Origin: Telmatactis stephensoni
Taxonomy: Eukaryota; Cnidaria; Anthozoa; Actiniaria; Isophelliidae
NCBI GenBank assembly: GCA_029948255.1
Contig: JALIZF010001939.1
Span: 3,187,501 to 3,251,500, forward strand
Reading direction: 5' to 3'
Length of the DNA: 64,000 nt
Shown in pieces: positions 23,100-34,318 of the stretch. The notes under the pieces were generated by a model. The model did not search any database, was not told where the DNA came from, and was given only the letters and a program-made list of their open reading frames with translations. The number at the start of each line of letters is the position of its first letter. Position 1 is the stretch's first letter. Made by a program: the position numbers and the translations under genes.

Positions 23100-23291
23100 A
23101 ACTCTCTCTTTTATAATGTCCTGTAAGACAGGCCTCAATTAACCGCAAGGATGGGTGTTTTGGTAAACACAATCAGATTGGACGGCGCCTTTTCCAACTC
23201 TCTCTTTTATAATGTCCTGTAAGACAGGCCTCAATTAACCGCAAGGATGGGTGTTTTGGTAAACACAATCAGATTGGACGGCGCCTTTTCC
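23100..23291. repeat. Identical 96-bp tandem duplication
   Basis: Two copies starting AACTCTCTCTTTTATAATGT (23100 and 23196) are identical over the full unit. Each contains CCTGTAAGACAGG, a small hairpin. No third copy. Confidence 0.95.
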
Positions 23292-23754
23292 AATGTGATT
23301 AGTTGCACGTGAAAACATTGCCAATCATGAGAAACGGAGGCCAAATGTTGTCAGCTAGGATATTATTCCAGAGATGTCAAGGTTAATCTATTGTTTCTTA
23401 AAGCCAAGGGGAATTCCCTACTTTGATATTCTATATACTTTGATATTCTAGCTAGCTAAACTAAAATTACTCTTGTCAGCAAAATGACAGCACACTGAAG
23501 ACTATAAACCACCGAATTATTAAAACTAACGCGGTAAACCAAAAACTAATTAAAACTGGAAAAGTGTATCATAACAACAGAAGGTGCGGTAGCCCCTATG
23601 TTTATTTTGGTACCTAGTTCTACTTAGTTTGATTTCCTTTCTTGATAGCTGGATAGACCATTACTTTTGTCATCAGTATATCTAGTTTTTCTTTCTTTCT
23701 TAGTTTTTACCGCATAGGAAATTACTGATTTATCTGTTAAATCATGACGAAGCT

Positions 23755-23965
23755 TCTACGAAGTGTCCAAGCGTCACAGTTAAGTAGTGTTAGCCAATCA
23801 TAGTTACACACCTAGTCTCACGTGGATATAATAGACGTTGTCAATTATTAGTGTTCAGAAATTAGTTGAAATAGAAGTGTTGAACTCTCCCTGCTCAGAC
23901 TGTGAGAGCAGGAGTCAGAAGACACAATAAAGATTTTCGAACGGTACCAGCATTAGAGCGATCCA
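23755..23965 (+). mobile_element. Possible solo LTR or promoter-like remnant
   Basis: GGATATAATAG at about 23826 (TATA-like), then AATAAAG at about 23925 followed by GGTACCAGCA, spaced like an LTR promoter and polyadenylation signal. No flanking duplication identified. Confidence 0.25.
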
Positions 23966-24108
23966 ACCCGTTAACTCCGTACATGAAAATAAAGCCATCG
24001 AAATATGTAATAATACATTTATTATTAAACTAGGTGTCAAAAACTGTGTTTAAGCATTTTATGTTAAAATATGTTTACAGAACAAAAGAAGGGATATCAA
24101 AGTTGTAG

Positions 24109-24178
24109 CGGGATTCCTGTGCTTCATTTGCCACAGGAATACCAAACTTCAGAAATCATGAAGGAAATGGTTGTCTAG
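24109..24178. repeat. ATTCCTGTG...CACAGGAAT hairpin repeat, copy 2
   Basis: GGGATTCCTGTGCTTCATTTGCCACAGGAATACC-type stem-loop plus a shared 3' flank, near-identical to 19965-20030. Confidence 0.7.
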
Positions 24179-24179
24179 G

Positions 24180-25300
24180 AGACAGCTGGAGATAAAGATC
24201 ACACTGAGACAAATACTTGAAATGACATCTCTTGAAAAGAAATGAAATCTTGACATGAAATCTGTTAATACCGTGCAAAGCATATGAACTCATTTATTCT
24301 GTCGTCAAAGCTTCAACTACATTATAAAGATCTGAAGACAGCAAAGAAATTAAACAGATTAAACCAGGCTAGTTGCAGCTGTCCTTTTGAAAGCTCGCGT
24401 GTCGCCTCAAAAACAAAATATTTTTATCAAGCCGCCAATTTTTTCCGGCCAAAAATGACGTAATTAACTATGTCCAATCAACGAGTTTCCTAATTAATAA
24501 CCCTTAATTATACGAAGCAACATATCCAAGTTAGCAATATGTTAAACACTTGAGGTATATACTTGGTTAGCTTGAAGTACTTTTACACCTTTACAAGTAT
24601 CGTCAATCTTTCTACGTTAGCTCTACCATAGAAAACTACCAATAATGACAGAAGGATAGGGGAACAGTCAATGGTAAGTTATTAAACAAATTGTATCATT
24701 CTATAATTTCTTTCATCAAAAGGATCGCCGGCAAAGTACAAACGACACAAGATAATTAGTGTATGTAACTTCATGTTCTTTTCAAACCGCTTTTTATAAA
24801 AAAAGCTATTATATTTTCATGTTAAAAGCTGTGATATTCAAGGGATGTTTACTCAGTATTGGCCTGATTCCATGATGTGGATATCTTCGTTCTCAATAGC
24901 GTATCGACTTAGAGAAGCCAACTATAAGTTTGTCAGCTTAATTCGAATTCGTTAATAATCTTCTTTTCATTTTCTTCCTCTTCTCTTTCTTTTTTGTTTT
25001 CTTTTTTCCTCTGTTTTTGTGCTCTAAAATCGAAATGATTGGTTCACTTTGTTTTAATGACAATTTCGCTCGAGTAAAACACCTGCCTTGTCTTTCCATT
25101 TTCTAGTTTATATTAAAGTGTGCAGAACAAATAATGTATTTTGCGCTTTGTTTACTCGGAGACGGAAACAAACGCACACTGACCAATAGTTTTGAATTTC
25201 TTTTGCTAAAAACATCCACATTCAAGTAACGTCAATAGGTTTGTTAGATAAGTTCAATACTGTTCTAAATCAGTGATTTTATGTATCTAATCCCCAGGAA
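24180..25300. other. No gene recognised; 5' flank of the PAN-EGF-D8C gene
   Basis: AT-rich, no exon recognised. TCCCCAG at about 25292-25298 looks like a splice acceptor just before the downstream start codon, so a 5' UTR exon may lie here. Confidence 0.4.
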
Positions 25301-25316
25301 TTATCCCAGAAAAGAA

Positions 25317-28300
25317 ATGGCTTCTATAAACAGCTGGCTTCAAGCGTTCGTCACAACGTTTTGCTTCACGTTTTGTAAAGTATCCAAAGCTAGCGAGACT
25401 CAAAACTTTGTGGTAACTTCAAACACAAGACTAGAGACATCGAGTCATCCAGATATCGTTTTACAAAAGAAAGAAGTTGGAAGTCAGTTAACATGCGGTC
25501 ATTGCTGCTTACGGACGTCGTTATGTCGGTCATTCAACTTAGAAAAACTTACTTACCAACAACAAAATGTACAAACGTGTGAGCTACTGTCAGTGGATAA
25601 AGTTGAAAGACAAGATCTCTTGGTAAAAACAAGCGATTTTGATCACTATACCATTACGGTGAGTAATTTTACTGAACTTAATTCAATAAAAGAAAAAACT
25701 GTCTGTTAGAAAACAAATACGAAAGGCCAATTTGTTGAAACATTGGCATGTTGAAACATTGGCATTATTAAAAATGTTGAATTGCGTAGTATACCGAATA
25801 TGAACAAAATTGATGAAGTTTAGTCGAGAAGATATCGATTTTTAATATGAAAACTAACAGAACAAAATTTGTACGTTTCGTTATCATCTGATCGATCGCG
25901 CGGATAACATCGTCACGTAACTCAAAAATAACTTGAAAGTGCAAGTAGAAATTGTTTTTCCAAAGTCAGTTTCATAACGATATCGATATTGAAACAGATT
26001 TTCACACTATATACTTGATGAATCGGGTTTCTACGCCACACTTCATAAAAACGCTATGAAAAACAAACACACTGTTTATACTTTGCACCAAGAAAGGATT
26101 AGCAGCGCTGATAAAGCTACTTGAATAGTTTCTGAAAACCAATTTTTTCCAGAACAATCATCTATGTAGTTTAGGCCAATAAAGGTCTTGCCATGCAGTG
26201 CGATCTAACAAAAGTCTGACATAGAAAATCCATTTTCACTGTAGGATAGAATAGGTAATTATATATCTAGAATTTCAAATTCATCGTATTTTTGCGCACA
26301 GAATGATTTACAGACCTTTAGATACTACAGACATTGCACATTATTGAATCATGCAGTAAACTGAAAAGACCGAGAATGGAGCACTGAGGAACACCACGAG
26401 ATAATTATTTTTTCGTCGTTCATCCGCATAAATAATTACCACACACTGCAGCTTATTCTTCTAAATGAAAGATTACTTATAAGTGCCCCAGAACAAAGCA
26501 AAGAAGTTACTGGCAACTTAAGAGCTAGGTTTTTGTTATGTTAGATTCATGTTAAATATCTCCTGAAATATTATGACGACAAATTCAATATCCTTTGAGT
26601 GTGGTAAGAAATTATAAAGCCATTTCAACAAAAGGGCACTTTTTCAATTTCCGATCTACAAAGCCCCATTTGAAAATGTCAATCAACGTATATCTGTGAC
26701 TACATCTTATCATCACATGTCGCATTGCCGGCGAAACATTAAAGATTTTGCGATTCTGATCGACTAAATAAATCAACTTAAGGAATAAAAATTATGTTCA
26801 GTTATCTGAAAAATTATTCCAGTCAGACTTTTATCTACATTTACCACGAAAATTAAGAAAAAACTAAAAAATATCTCAAATTTGGCTTGTCTTTGGTTCA
26901 GCCCGCAGCTCCGCTTTAATTTTTCCCTTTCGATAAATTATTGCATAATGATACCATTTCAACAATAAGCATGCAGTGTAATAATACATTAGTGAATATA
27001 TTGATTTTCTCCCTTCTCCGATCCCTTCTCCACTGCTTCTCATGCTGGCTCTCGTTTCTTCCTCTATTTTAGTTATTGTTTCTTTAAGCTGTTTCTCCCT
27101 GCTTCCTGATCCGTTCTTCTGCGCTCGAAATAAAGAATCCAAAACCTGAGGCATTTAGAGTTAGAGTTGTCTCAACTGAACTTGTGCCATCTGTCATTAT
27201 AATGACGTCATTTTGATTGCACAACATGCATCGATACAGTATGGTGGATATAGTAAAATAGGCATGTTAGGAAAGTTAACGTGTGTAAACATTAAGTTTA
27301 GATTCTATAAAGATGACATTTCTTCGTAGCGTGGTATTTTCCACTTAACTTGATGAATTTCCCTGCATGGCCCTTTTTGAAGACAAATAGAAAGCTATAG
27401 AACGACTTTGTGGGCTTGTAAAATTATCAGTAGGCCATGCCATTTCACAGTTATATTTGTTAAATGGCAGCCTTGACAGCGTGTAATGTATTCTTTGTAG
27501 TTTTGTATTAAAACAGCCCCTAAAAAGAAAGAAATGTATACGAACCAGGTCGGGAGGTGGATCGATGTCACTATTGTCACCGAATGTTTTTGTTTATTTA
27601 GGATCCATGCAACCAATTGTCTTGTCTAAATGGTGGCACGTGTGTGACATCCAAAACAAAAATGTGGTGCGCATGCGCGACAGGCTACGAGGGAGTCAAC
27701 TGTCAACTAAGTAAGTGTCTCCATGGTTACTATTAGTAGTAGTAGTAAACCTTTATTTGGGTAATCCTGTTCAAAATACAAGGTATTTATTTATCAATAG
27801 AAGCCCTAAATTTAGCATTGCCATTGCCATGGTTACGATGAAGAATTATATACGTCGACATTGCTATAGCTACTACCTTGTTGTTACTAATCTTCACGGG
27901 ACTTTATTTTCGCGCAATTAATTTAAGACCCGCGCGAAAAATTGTCTAGAAAAAGTGAAAGACGCTGTTCCTGAGTTTCACATAATGTGTCGGCTTTATA
28001 TAATTTATGACGTCAAGACATTTATATGAATATTATTAGGTAAATCTTATCTGTTTATCACGTATTGCCAAACTATAATCCTCGTTCCCAGGGCCTTCTT
28101 AGCTTTCCAACGGAAAAATCGATATTTTTTTAGTAGGGCCTGGGAACGAGGATTTTCAAACTATTATACAATTCGTTTTGTTATGGTTCTGTTCGATATT
28201 ACTGTAAAAGATGGATTTGTTCAATTAAAACCTTATCTGTTAGTTAATGCAGATCACGAACAGCATTTTGTGGGTGAAATTTTCGCGAAATTTTGATTCT

Positions 28301-28809
28301 TTTTGCAACTTCTTTCTGACAAATCGCGAAAATTAAGTTGGCGAAATATGTCCCATGACCGCTGAAATAACTAACAGTAAGCTACCTTATATATTACCTA
28401 AAAGTTACCATTCCCCTTTCAATGTTACCATAGAAATCCCTTTTTCTTAGTTTCAGAATGCGTCCATTACAAAAACCTATCTAGTGCCACTCGTAACATC
28501 AACCATGGACTAATCACTAGGAGGTGCGACAGTTCGCTTAAAAAAGGATGGTACAGATTTGTCAGTCCCGCGGGATCCCGCATGCTAGACAGTTGTCCCG
28601 TGAGCAAATGTGATACAGACTTTCAAGGTTGGCTTGAAGGTGGGCAGCCACAACCAGGGGAAGTACGAGTTCAAAAGAAAATGTGTTTACAGGGTAACAA
28701 CAAGTGCTGTAAATGGCCATCATATATCCTTGTTACTCATTGTGGGGAATTTATTGTTTATGAACTGAGGCCAACAAACTGTTATGTCCGTTACTGTGGA
28801 GTTGATTAG
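25317..28809 (+). CDS. Secreted PAN/apple - EGF - D8C (uromodulin/GP2-type) protein
   Basis: Three exons, 25317-25658, 27602-27710 and 28451-28809 (TAG), join in phase to 269 aa. Residues 1-25 (MASINSWLQAFVTTF...) form a signal peptide. A PAN/apple-like domain follows (about 28-112; CGHCCLRTSLCRSFNLEK, then CELL). Exon 2 is one EGF module (CNQLSCLNGGTCV ... WCACATGYEGVNC). Exon 3 is a D8C domain with the signature WYRF ... GWLEGGQPQPGEVRVQKKMC ... CCKW ... VYEL ... CYVRYCG, as in uromodulin, GP2 and OIT3. Such proteins bind carbohydrates or other extracellular ligands. There is no membrane anchor, so the product is probably soluble. A second in-frame acceptor at 28457 would replace Ile-Ser-Glu by Lys at the exon 2/3 join. 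Confidence 0.9.
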
Positions 28810-28978
28810 TATGAACAAAGATAATGCCCAAATAATGAGTACAGTTTCCATATATGGTAATGAGATTCCGAATGGAGCTTTAAAAGTCCTCAAATACGGG
28901 TATAACTCTTCCAAATAAGGCGATGAGAATCAATTTTGAGTTTTTATGAAGAACGGGTGGTGGTCAGTTCACAATGTC

Positions 28979-29122
28979 GGATGGACAGACAGACAGACAG
29001 GTAGGCACAGGCAAGCAAACAGACAGACAGACGGACGGACGGACGGACGGACGGACGGACGGACGGACGGACGGACGGACGGACGGACGTACAGAAAGGA
29101 GTAGATAATAATAATAATAATA

Positions 29123-29165
<43 letters not shown>
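28979..29165. repeat. GACA/GGAC tetranucleotide and TAA trinucleotide microsatellites
   Basis: (GACA)n, then (GGAC)n up to about 29090, then (TAA)n at 29106-29160. They abut a retroelement fragment. Confidence 0.95.
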
Positions 29166-29181
29166 CAAAAAACAAAACAAA

Positions 29182-29814
29182 TGGAGCAAATTGATCAAAA
29201 TCATCAGAATTCCACAGCAGGAATAAATCAAGAACTGAGTACTCAAAGTCAATTTACAGAAGCTGCAAATGCTGAAGACGTTAGAAGAGTACAATCTAAT
29301 AAAAAATCTCGAACTGGTTGGGGATTTGCTGAAAAAAATCGACTAGTGGAATTATAAAAAAGTATCAACAACTGTCGTTTGAGATTAGAGAAAGAAGACC
29401 AGGATATCACGTGGAAGTGTTACCGCTGATAATAGGAAGTTTAGGAGGAGGAGTGAAACGCCTGGAGTTGCAGATCAAGAAAGTCATCAAAGATCGTAAC
29501 ATGGCACGAACGATTACAAGAGAAATGCAAAAGACAGTTTTGATGGAAAGTGAAACAATTATTAGAAAAGTGATATCAAATATTATTCAACCAGAAGATT
29601 GAGACTTAAAGTGTAAAATGTAAACATAGGCTAGCAAAACTTGGTAGTCTTGCCATTTTAAGTAGGGCATTTGCATTCCAGCGTCATTCATGTGGCCTGC
29701 ATTTTAGTAGTTTTTCGGATAGCTATATAAATGATGCAACAATGTGACTGACCTATTTGGCACAATATTTGTAAACATATACATGTTTGTCAGGCCTCAC
29801 GAGGCTATCAATAA

Positions 29815-29856
<42 letters not shown>
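29182..29856 (+). pseudogene. 3' end of a retroelement ORF with (TAA)n tail, broken
   Basis: The frame from 29182 ends in a stop at 29356-29358, and the coding sense resumes in another frame to the stop at 29600-29602. The resumed part (LSFEIRERRPGYHVEVLPLI, then GSLGGGVKRLE and IIRKVIS) resembles the C-terminal end of the long reverse-transcriptase polyproteins common in cnidarian genomes, where a VIPVVIGALG-type motif occurs. AATAAAATAATAATAA at about 29811-29856 is a likely 3' tail. It is a truncated copy with a frame break. Confidence 0.6.
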
Positions 29857-29857
<1 letters not shown>

Positions 29858-29859
29858 TC

Positions 29860-30308
29860 TTTATTTAATGAGGGTAACACATAACAGTTACAAACTAATA
29901 AACTAGTGGCCCTCATGAGGAACTAACTTCCAAAGTTAGACCTATTAACTAATACGGATGAATGACGTCTAATAAACACCAAAACAATTGATTAACTAGG
30001 CCATGATCACAATCTTACAGGGATTCTAGGCCGAATTGTAAGGTCATGTACTAAAGTAGAAGTGAAACTAAGCATGTATCAGAAAAAAATTATTAAAGAG
30101 TGTAAAAATGTACAGTAATCCCCAAATGTAAATCATTAGTTGCATCAATATTGCACTTCAATTTGTAATTGAATTTTTGTCTTCAATTGCATGATTTCCT
30201 TCAAAATTTTATCCGTTTTTAATTTTCTTTCGCGTTTCTGATTTCTCAAAATAATATAGATATTTGCATTATTCTGTGTACAATAGACCTTTTTACCGAT
30301 ATCAAACA
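29860..30308. other. No gene recognised
   Basis: The segment after the TAA tail (GTCTTTATTTAATGAGGGTAACAC) resembles the inverted 3' end of another non-LTR element. No coding sequence is supported. Confidence 0.4.
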
Positions 30309-30443
30309 AAGCAGGCGTTAAAAAAATGAAATGAAATGAAATGAAAGCTGTCGCGCGAGGAGAAAAACAGGAAAGAGGGGGAGAGGGGATGGGAGAAGTT
30401 TCCTCTCCCCATTCTCCTCGCGCCACAGCTTGGAACGCCTGCT
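30309..30443. mobile_element. Hairpin/MITE immediately upstream of the cupin gene
   Basis: GCAGGCGTT at the left pairs with AACGCCTGC at the right, and inside it AGCTGTCGCGCGAGGAGAA pairs with TTCTCCTCGCG(C)CACAGCT. The element ends 17 bp before the likely start codon. Confidence 0.8.
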
Positions 30444-30459
30444 GGTTACAGGCTACGAA

Positions 30460-30999
30460 ATGGCGGAAATGAATCGCAAAGATATCCTTGCGAAATTACT
30501 CAATTTGCAGCCCCTCTCAGAAGAGGGTGGCTACTTTGCTGAAACCTATCGTGGTGAAGAAACTATGAAGACTGATCGTGATGGCGTTCACAGGAATAAC
30601 ATGACAATTATTTACTATCTGATGTCCTACGATATGGGAGGGCGAAACTACCTCCACGGCAACAAAAGTGACATTGTTCACTTCTTCCACGAAGGCTGGC
30701 CAGTCAAGTACACAACTGTATCACCACAAGGAGAAATTGAGGAGTTTATTATGGGAAAAGATGTAATTAAAGGACAAGTTCCACAGCTGACCGTCAAGGG
30801 AGGATATTACAAGTCAGCAAGAATTATGCACGAGTTAACGGAATATGAAACCTTCCCAGGAGAGATACCATTTACGCTCATCTCAGAGGCTGTCTCACCA
30901 GGATTTGACTACCGTGATCGGCATGTACCAGGAAAAGAAGAAGTTAAACAGTTGTATCCTTCATTGTGGGAAAACCTAGAGGAACATATTTGCTCCTGA
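30460..30999 (+). CDS. DUF985 / cupin_5 family protein (YML079w-like)
   Basis: An uninterrupted 179-aa frame starting MAEMNRKDILAKLLNLQPLS. It has the family hallmarks of RmlC-like cupins of the DUF985 group: EEGGYFAETYR near residue 27, TIIYYLM, the metal-site-like WPVKYTTVSPQGEI region, VKGGYYKSARI and the closing LISEAVSPGFDYRDRH. The full family length is present. Members fold as a double-stranded beta-barrel; the reaction is not established. An in-frame ATG at 30430 would add ten residues inside the upstream hairpin, and TTACAG just before 30453 could be a splice acceptor, so I prefer 30460. AATAAA is at 31206-31211. It is the only intronless protein gene of ordinary size here, which suggests retrocopy or ancient transfer, or simple intron absence. 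Confidence 0.88.
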   Translation: MAEMNRKDILAKLLNLQPLSEEGGYFAETYRGEETMKTDRDGVHRNNMTIIYYLMSYDMGGRNYLHGNKSDIVHFFHEGWPVKYTTVSPQGEIEEFIMGKDVIKGQVPQLTVKGGYYKSARIMHELTEYETFPGEIPFTLISEAVSPGFDYRDRHVPGKEEVKQLYPSLWENLEEHICS

Positions 31000-31352
31000 A
31001 GAATAGAAAAGATTACTAAACTTAACAAACTTTGAAATTCTGTAATGTCAGTTTCTTGTCAGGGTATAGTCTTCTAGTAAAATTTCTTACAAAGTATATA
31101 GATGGTACATGTTATGATTAATCCATTATCCTTGTTTGAGAAATAGTTAAAAAAATTAAGGCATATGCAGAACAATATAGTATGTACAGATAAAAGGAAG
31201 CCATTAATAAAATGACCTTGAAGCAAGAAACTTGCACTATAGACCCATATCACGCAAGTGTGAGATTATAAATTATTTGATTTATCGGAAAAAGGCAGCC
31301 TAGTCCTCAGGCTATCCCGTCTCTCGTTTCGCGCTCGCAGAGGAACGCCTGG

Positions 31353-31625
31353 ATTCATCACACTGATATTAGTAAAACTGCAATTTTTGGGGGAGATTGC
31401 TCTTAAATTAACAAAGATATGAATTTTTAAAACTTAGCATTTTTACAAACAAATGTATGGTGGACGGGCATCACATGCATGGCGAGCCTCGTTATCATGC
31501 TAAACACATACATTTCTTTACAAAAATTCCACAAAAATATCTAGCTTCAAAAATCCATAACTTCGTCAGTTTAAGGGCAATCTTTATGAAACTCTGCAGT
31601 TTTACTAATATCAATGTGATGAATT
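31353..31625. mobile_element. 273-bp foldback element
   Basis: ATTCATCACACTGATATTAG (then TAAAACTGCA) at the left is inverted at the right (TGCAGTTTTACTAATATCA...GATGAAT). Interior segments resemble the element at 60349-60711. Confidence 0.75.
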
Positions 31626-31968
31626 TGATAGGGAATTCGTTTTTTCAATAAATAAAATATTTTATATTGTCACATTAGCGTCCCACACCTTCCATATATT
31701 TTTACATTTTAACAATTTCCAATACCTGTAGTTTTTACATATATTCTATAGTTATATTAATTTTTAATATGTGAAGATGAAAGTTTTGTAATTAGATAAA
31801 TAAATATATATGTAGAATCATTCAGAAATATTTTTCTTTATAATTTACTTTTTAAAAACAATTATGATCAGATGAACATATAAAAGGGACTTTTACTTGA
31901 TATAAAGTACAAATGAATATAAAAAAAGAGAATATATAAAAAAGAGAAAAAAAGAAAAAAATTTTGCA

Positions 31969-32040
31969 TGACCCCGACGTGACTCGAACACGCAGCCTTC
32001 TGATCTGGAGTCAGACGCGCTACCATTGCGCCACGGAGTC
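31969..32040 (-). tRNA. tRNA-Trp (CCA)
   Basis: The reverse complement is a full 72-nt cloverleaf: acceptor GACTCCG with CGGGGTC (one wobble), A-box-like TGGCGCAATGG, anticodon arm TCTGA-CTCCAGA-TCAGA with anticodon CCA, and TTCGAGT in the T loop. It closely matches animal tRNA-Trp. T-rich runs follow directly on the minus strand, as expected for a polymerase III terminator. No intron. Confidence 0.97.
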
Positions 32041-32044
32041 ATCC

Positions 32045-32570
32045 TTAAAAATAAAAGTAATTTTATACAATTTATTGGTTATAAATCACACTGTATTGTA
32101 AAATTACTTTTTTAGGGGAAAAATGGTTCAATAAGAAAATCACGGACTTTTAACTCTAAAGATAAGAATCTAAATTTCTTTTCCAAATGCTTGTCAGCAA
32201 AAGTTTACGAATCTGTCCATATCCAAACATGGAATTATCCGCTCATGCATCAGATATTGGGTCAGTTTAATTCTTTCTTTCTTTAGAGAATTTATAAATG
32301 TAAAAAAACTACCTTAATCGGATATGTCGGCACATTAAGTTTCATTCTATTTAGAAAACTCGGAGAAAGAAGAGTAAAAGATAATAAATCAACTAATCTG
32401 CTGGAGGTGGACTTCCTGTGGTTGGTTTCCATGACAATAATTAAAAATGGCGCTCATAATCATTCAGCTGTAAGATGCGAAGACTGATCCTTCGCTTGTT
32501 TTGCCAAAATCTCAAGGATTTGTTCACTAAAACTGATAAAATAATCACTAAAAGACGTCGATAAGTATCT
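32045..32570. other. No gene recognised; 5' flank of the RITA-like gene
   Basis: AT-rich sequence with one near-match of the recurrent motif (ACTTCCTGTGGT) at 32410. No exon is supported. Confidence 0.4.
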
Positions 32571-32575
32571 TCTAG

Positions 32576-33071
32576 ATGTTTGATTCAAGTGCCTACACAT
32601 CGAGAGGACGTTTCAAGCGAACAAAGTTCGCTCCTTCGACAGTTGACGAATCGCTATTTGGTGAGCGTCGAACTTCTCGTGAACCTGATCCTGTACCAGA
32701 GTTTGAGCCACCCTGGGTTGACACTGGCAAAACTAAAGTCAAACCTCTTCCAAAACCATTATTATTTTATTGTCCCACGACATGCTCAACAGAACTGAAT
32801 TCTGCATCACGGACTGGGGTTGTAACCACACCAGAGAGAAAGTATAGACCTCCTATCTACTGTTGTAGATAATACATTATTCGGAGAGAAGAAAAAAGAA
32901 CAAGTACACGATCTTCAGGTAGAGAAGTTTTTTACGTCTATGCCAGCTAATCATCTAAGTTATAAAACATGGGAAAGTGACAGACCAGAAAGCAGTAGAT
33001 CATCAGGAATGGATGGCAGAAAAAATGGACGAAAACCAAAAACTCCAAAAGAGTTACCGCCGTGGCGGTAA
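32576..33071 (+). CDS. RITA-like protein, with a +1 frame break
   Basis: From the ATG at 32576 the first frame encodes 98 residues with STVDESLFG and PEFEPPWVD, then TTPERKYRPPIY, and stops at 32870-32872. From about 32856 the +1 frame continues with STVVDNTLFGEKK and runs to LPPWR-stop at 33069-33071. The tandem (V)DE(S/T)LFG motifs around a KYRP segment are how I recognise RITA (RBPJ-interacting and tubulin-associated protein), which moves RBPJ/Su(H) from the nucleus and binds tubulin. Together the parts give about 164 residues. The break may be a base error, a recent inactivation or less likely programmed frameshifting. No splice solution is evident. AATAAA repeats follow at about 33286. 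Confidence 0.62.
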
Positions 33072-33524
33072 AAAAAACGTGCATTCAGAGCAAAAACAGC
33101 TTACTTGACAACTAAAGTATCCATAGTAAATGTATTACTAGTAAATATCGTAATATTACTAGAAAATATGGTAATATTTGTATTAAGTGGAACTGTCAAT
33201 GTTGTTTCTCTCAACATTGATAATGTAGTAGAACACACCATATTATATGAACAGACAAATTTATTTTCCTTCGCAATATATAAAATAAATAAATAAAGAA
33301 TCTATACAAGTATTGCTGATCATGAATTAATAGTTTATTTACATCATATATTTCTTGAAAAAGTATTCATAGTGTAGAGTGGTTTTTAATGTATAAAATT
33401 GAAGCAATATTCTTTTAAACCTGATTTGGTTGACAGCCTTTTTATGGCACCGCATCCCCAATTCTGGGCACACAGACTCATCAGTTTGGGCACTGCACCC
33501 ATGATAGTCATGCTGCACCCAAAA

Positions 33525-33791
33525 CAATAATTGCCCTATCGCATAATGACGTCACACCAAAACATTCTATTGTATTGACACTAAGGATTATTGTTGCCAG
33601 AGGGGATCAGAGTGATTGCATATCAAATATAATGCAGATGAGCAATCACTGATACATGATATATACCAAACCTCGATACATTGAAGTTCTACTTCAAAAA
33701 GGAATATTAATAGGTCCCAATTTCCACTGTTTCTGAGCATCTATCCCCAATGTAAACAAACTGTGACGTCATTATGCGATAGGGCAATTAT
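33525..33791. mobile_element. 267-bp MITE with GCCCTATCGCATAATGACGTCAC ends
   Basis: AATAATTGCCCTATCGCATA at the left is inverted exactly at the right end. It lies in the tail-to-tail interval between the RITA-like and USPL1 genes. Confidence 0.88.
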
Positions 33792-33999
33792 TTGGTCCAC
33801 GTGCCAAGATTTAGGGTAGCTGTGCCATACATAGAAAGTAAACATGTGCCATGTTGCCCCACAACTAAGCTAATTTCAAAACACCAGCCTTTTTCATAGG
33901 CACACTGAAAAATTTAGATATTTCCAATGTGTTCACTACTAGTGTGCACTGAATTTGAGTTCTAAAAGAAGCCTTAGGCAGTACAGTATGTCAAATCTA

Positions 34000-34300
34000 G
34001 CTACTGAAGGATTCTATAAGGGTATACTTGGGGTCTCGGTTTCCTAGGTCCAGTACCTAAAACATAACATCAGATGTAATATAACTGCCAACTTTAGATG
34101 TTAGTAACAGTGTTTTAACTGGGCTGAATGTCCAACGTTAACAGTTTTGTCCAAAGTTAAGTTTTATGCAACTGGGCCCAGTAGTTCAAAAGATGATTAA
34201 TATTAACCCAGGATGAACTCTTAAGAAAAACATTCACTTCAACCCAGGATAAGCATTAATCAACGTTCTGGCCTTGGACCCTAGTTATACTCTCCAGCTC
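34000..34300. mobile_element. Short repeat copy (GCAACTGGGCCCAGT type)
   Basis: The segment TTTTAACTGGGCTGAATGTC ... TTTTATGCAACTGGGCC recurs in inverse orientation at the window end (about 63930-64000). Probable MITE; limits unclear. Confidence 0.45.
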
Positions 34301-34318
34301 TTAGTCTTATTATTATTA

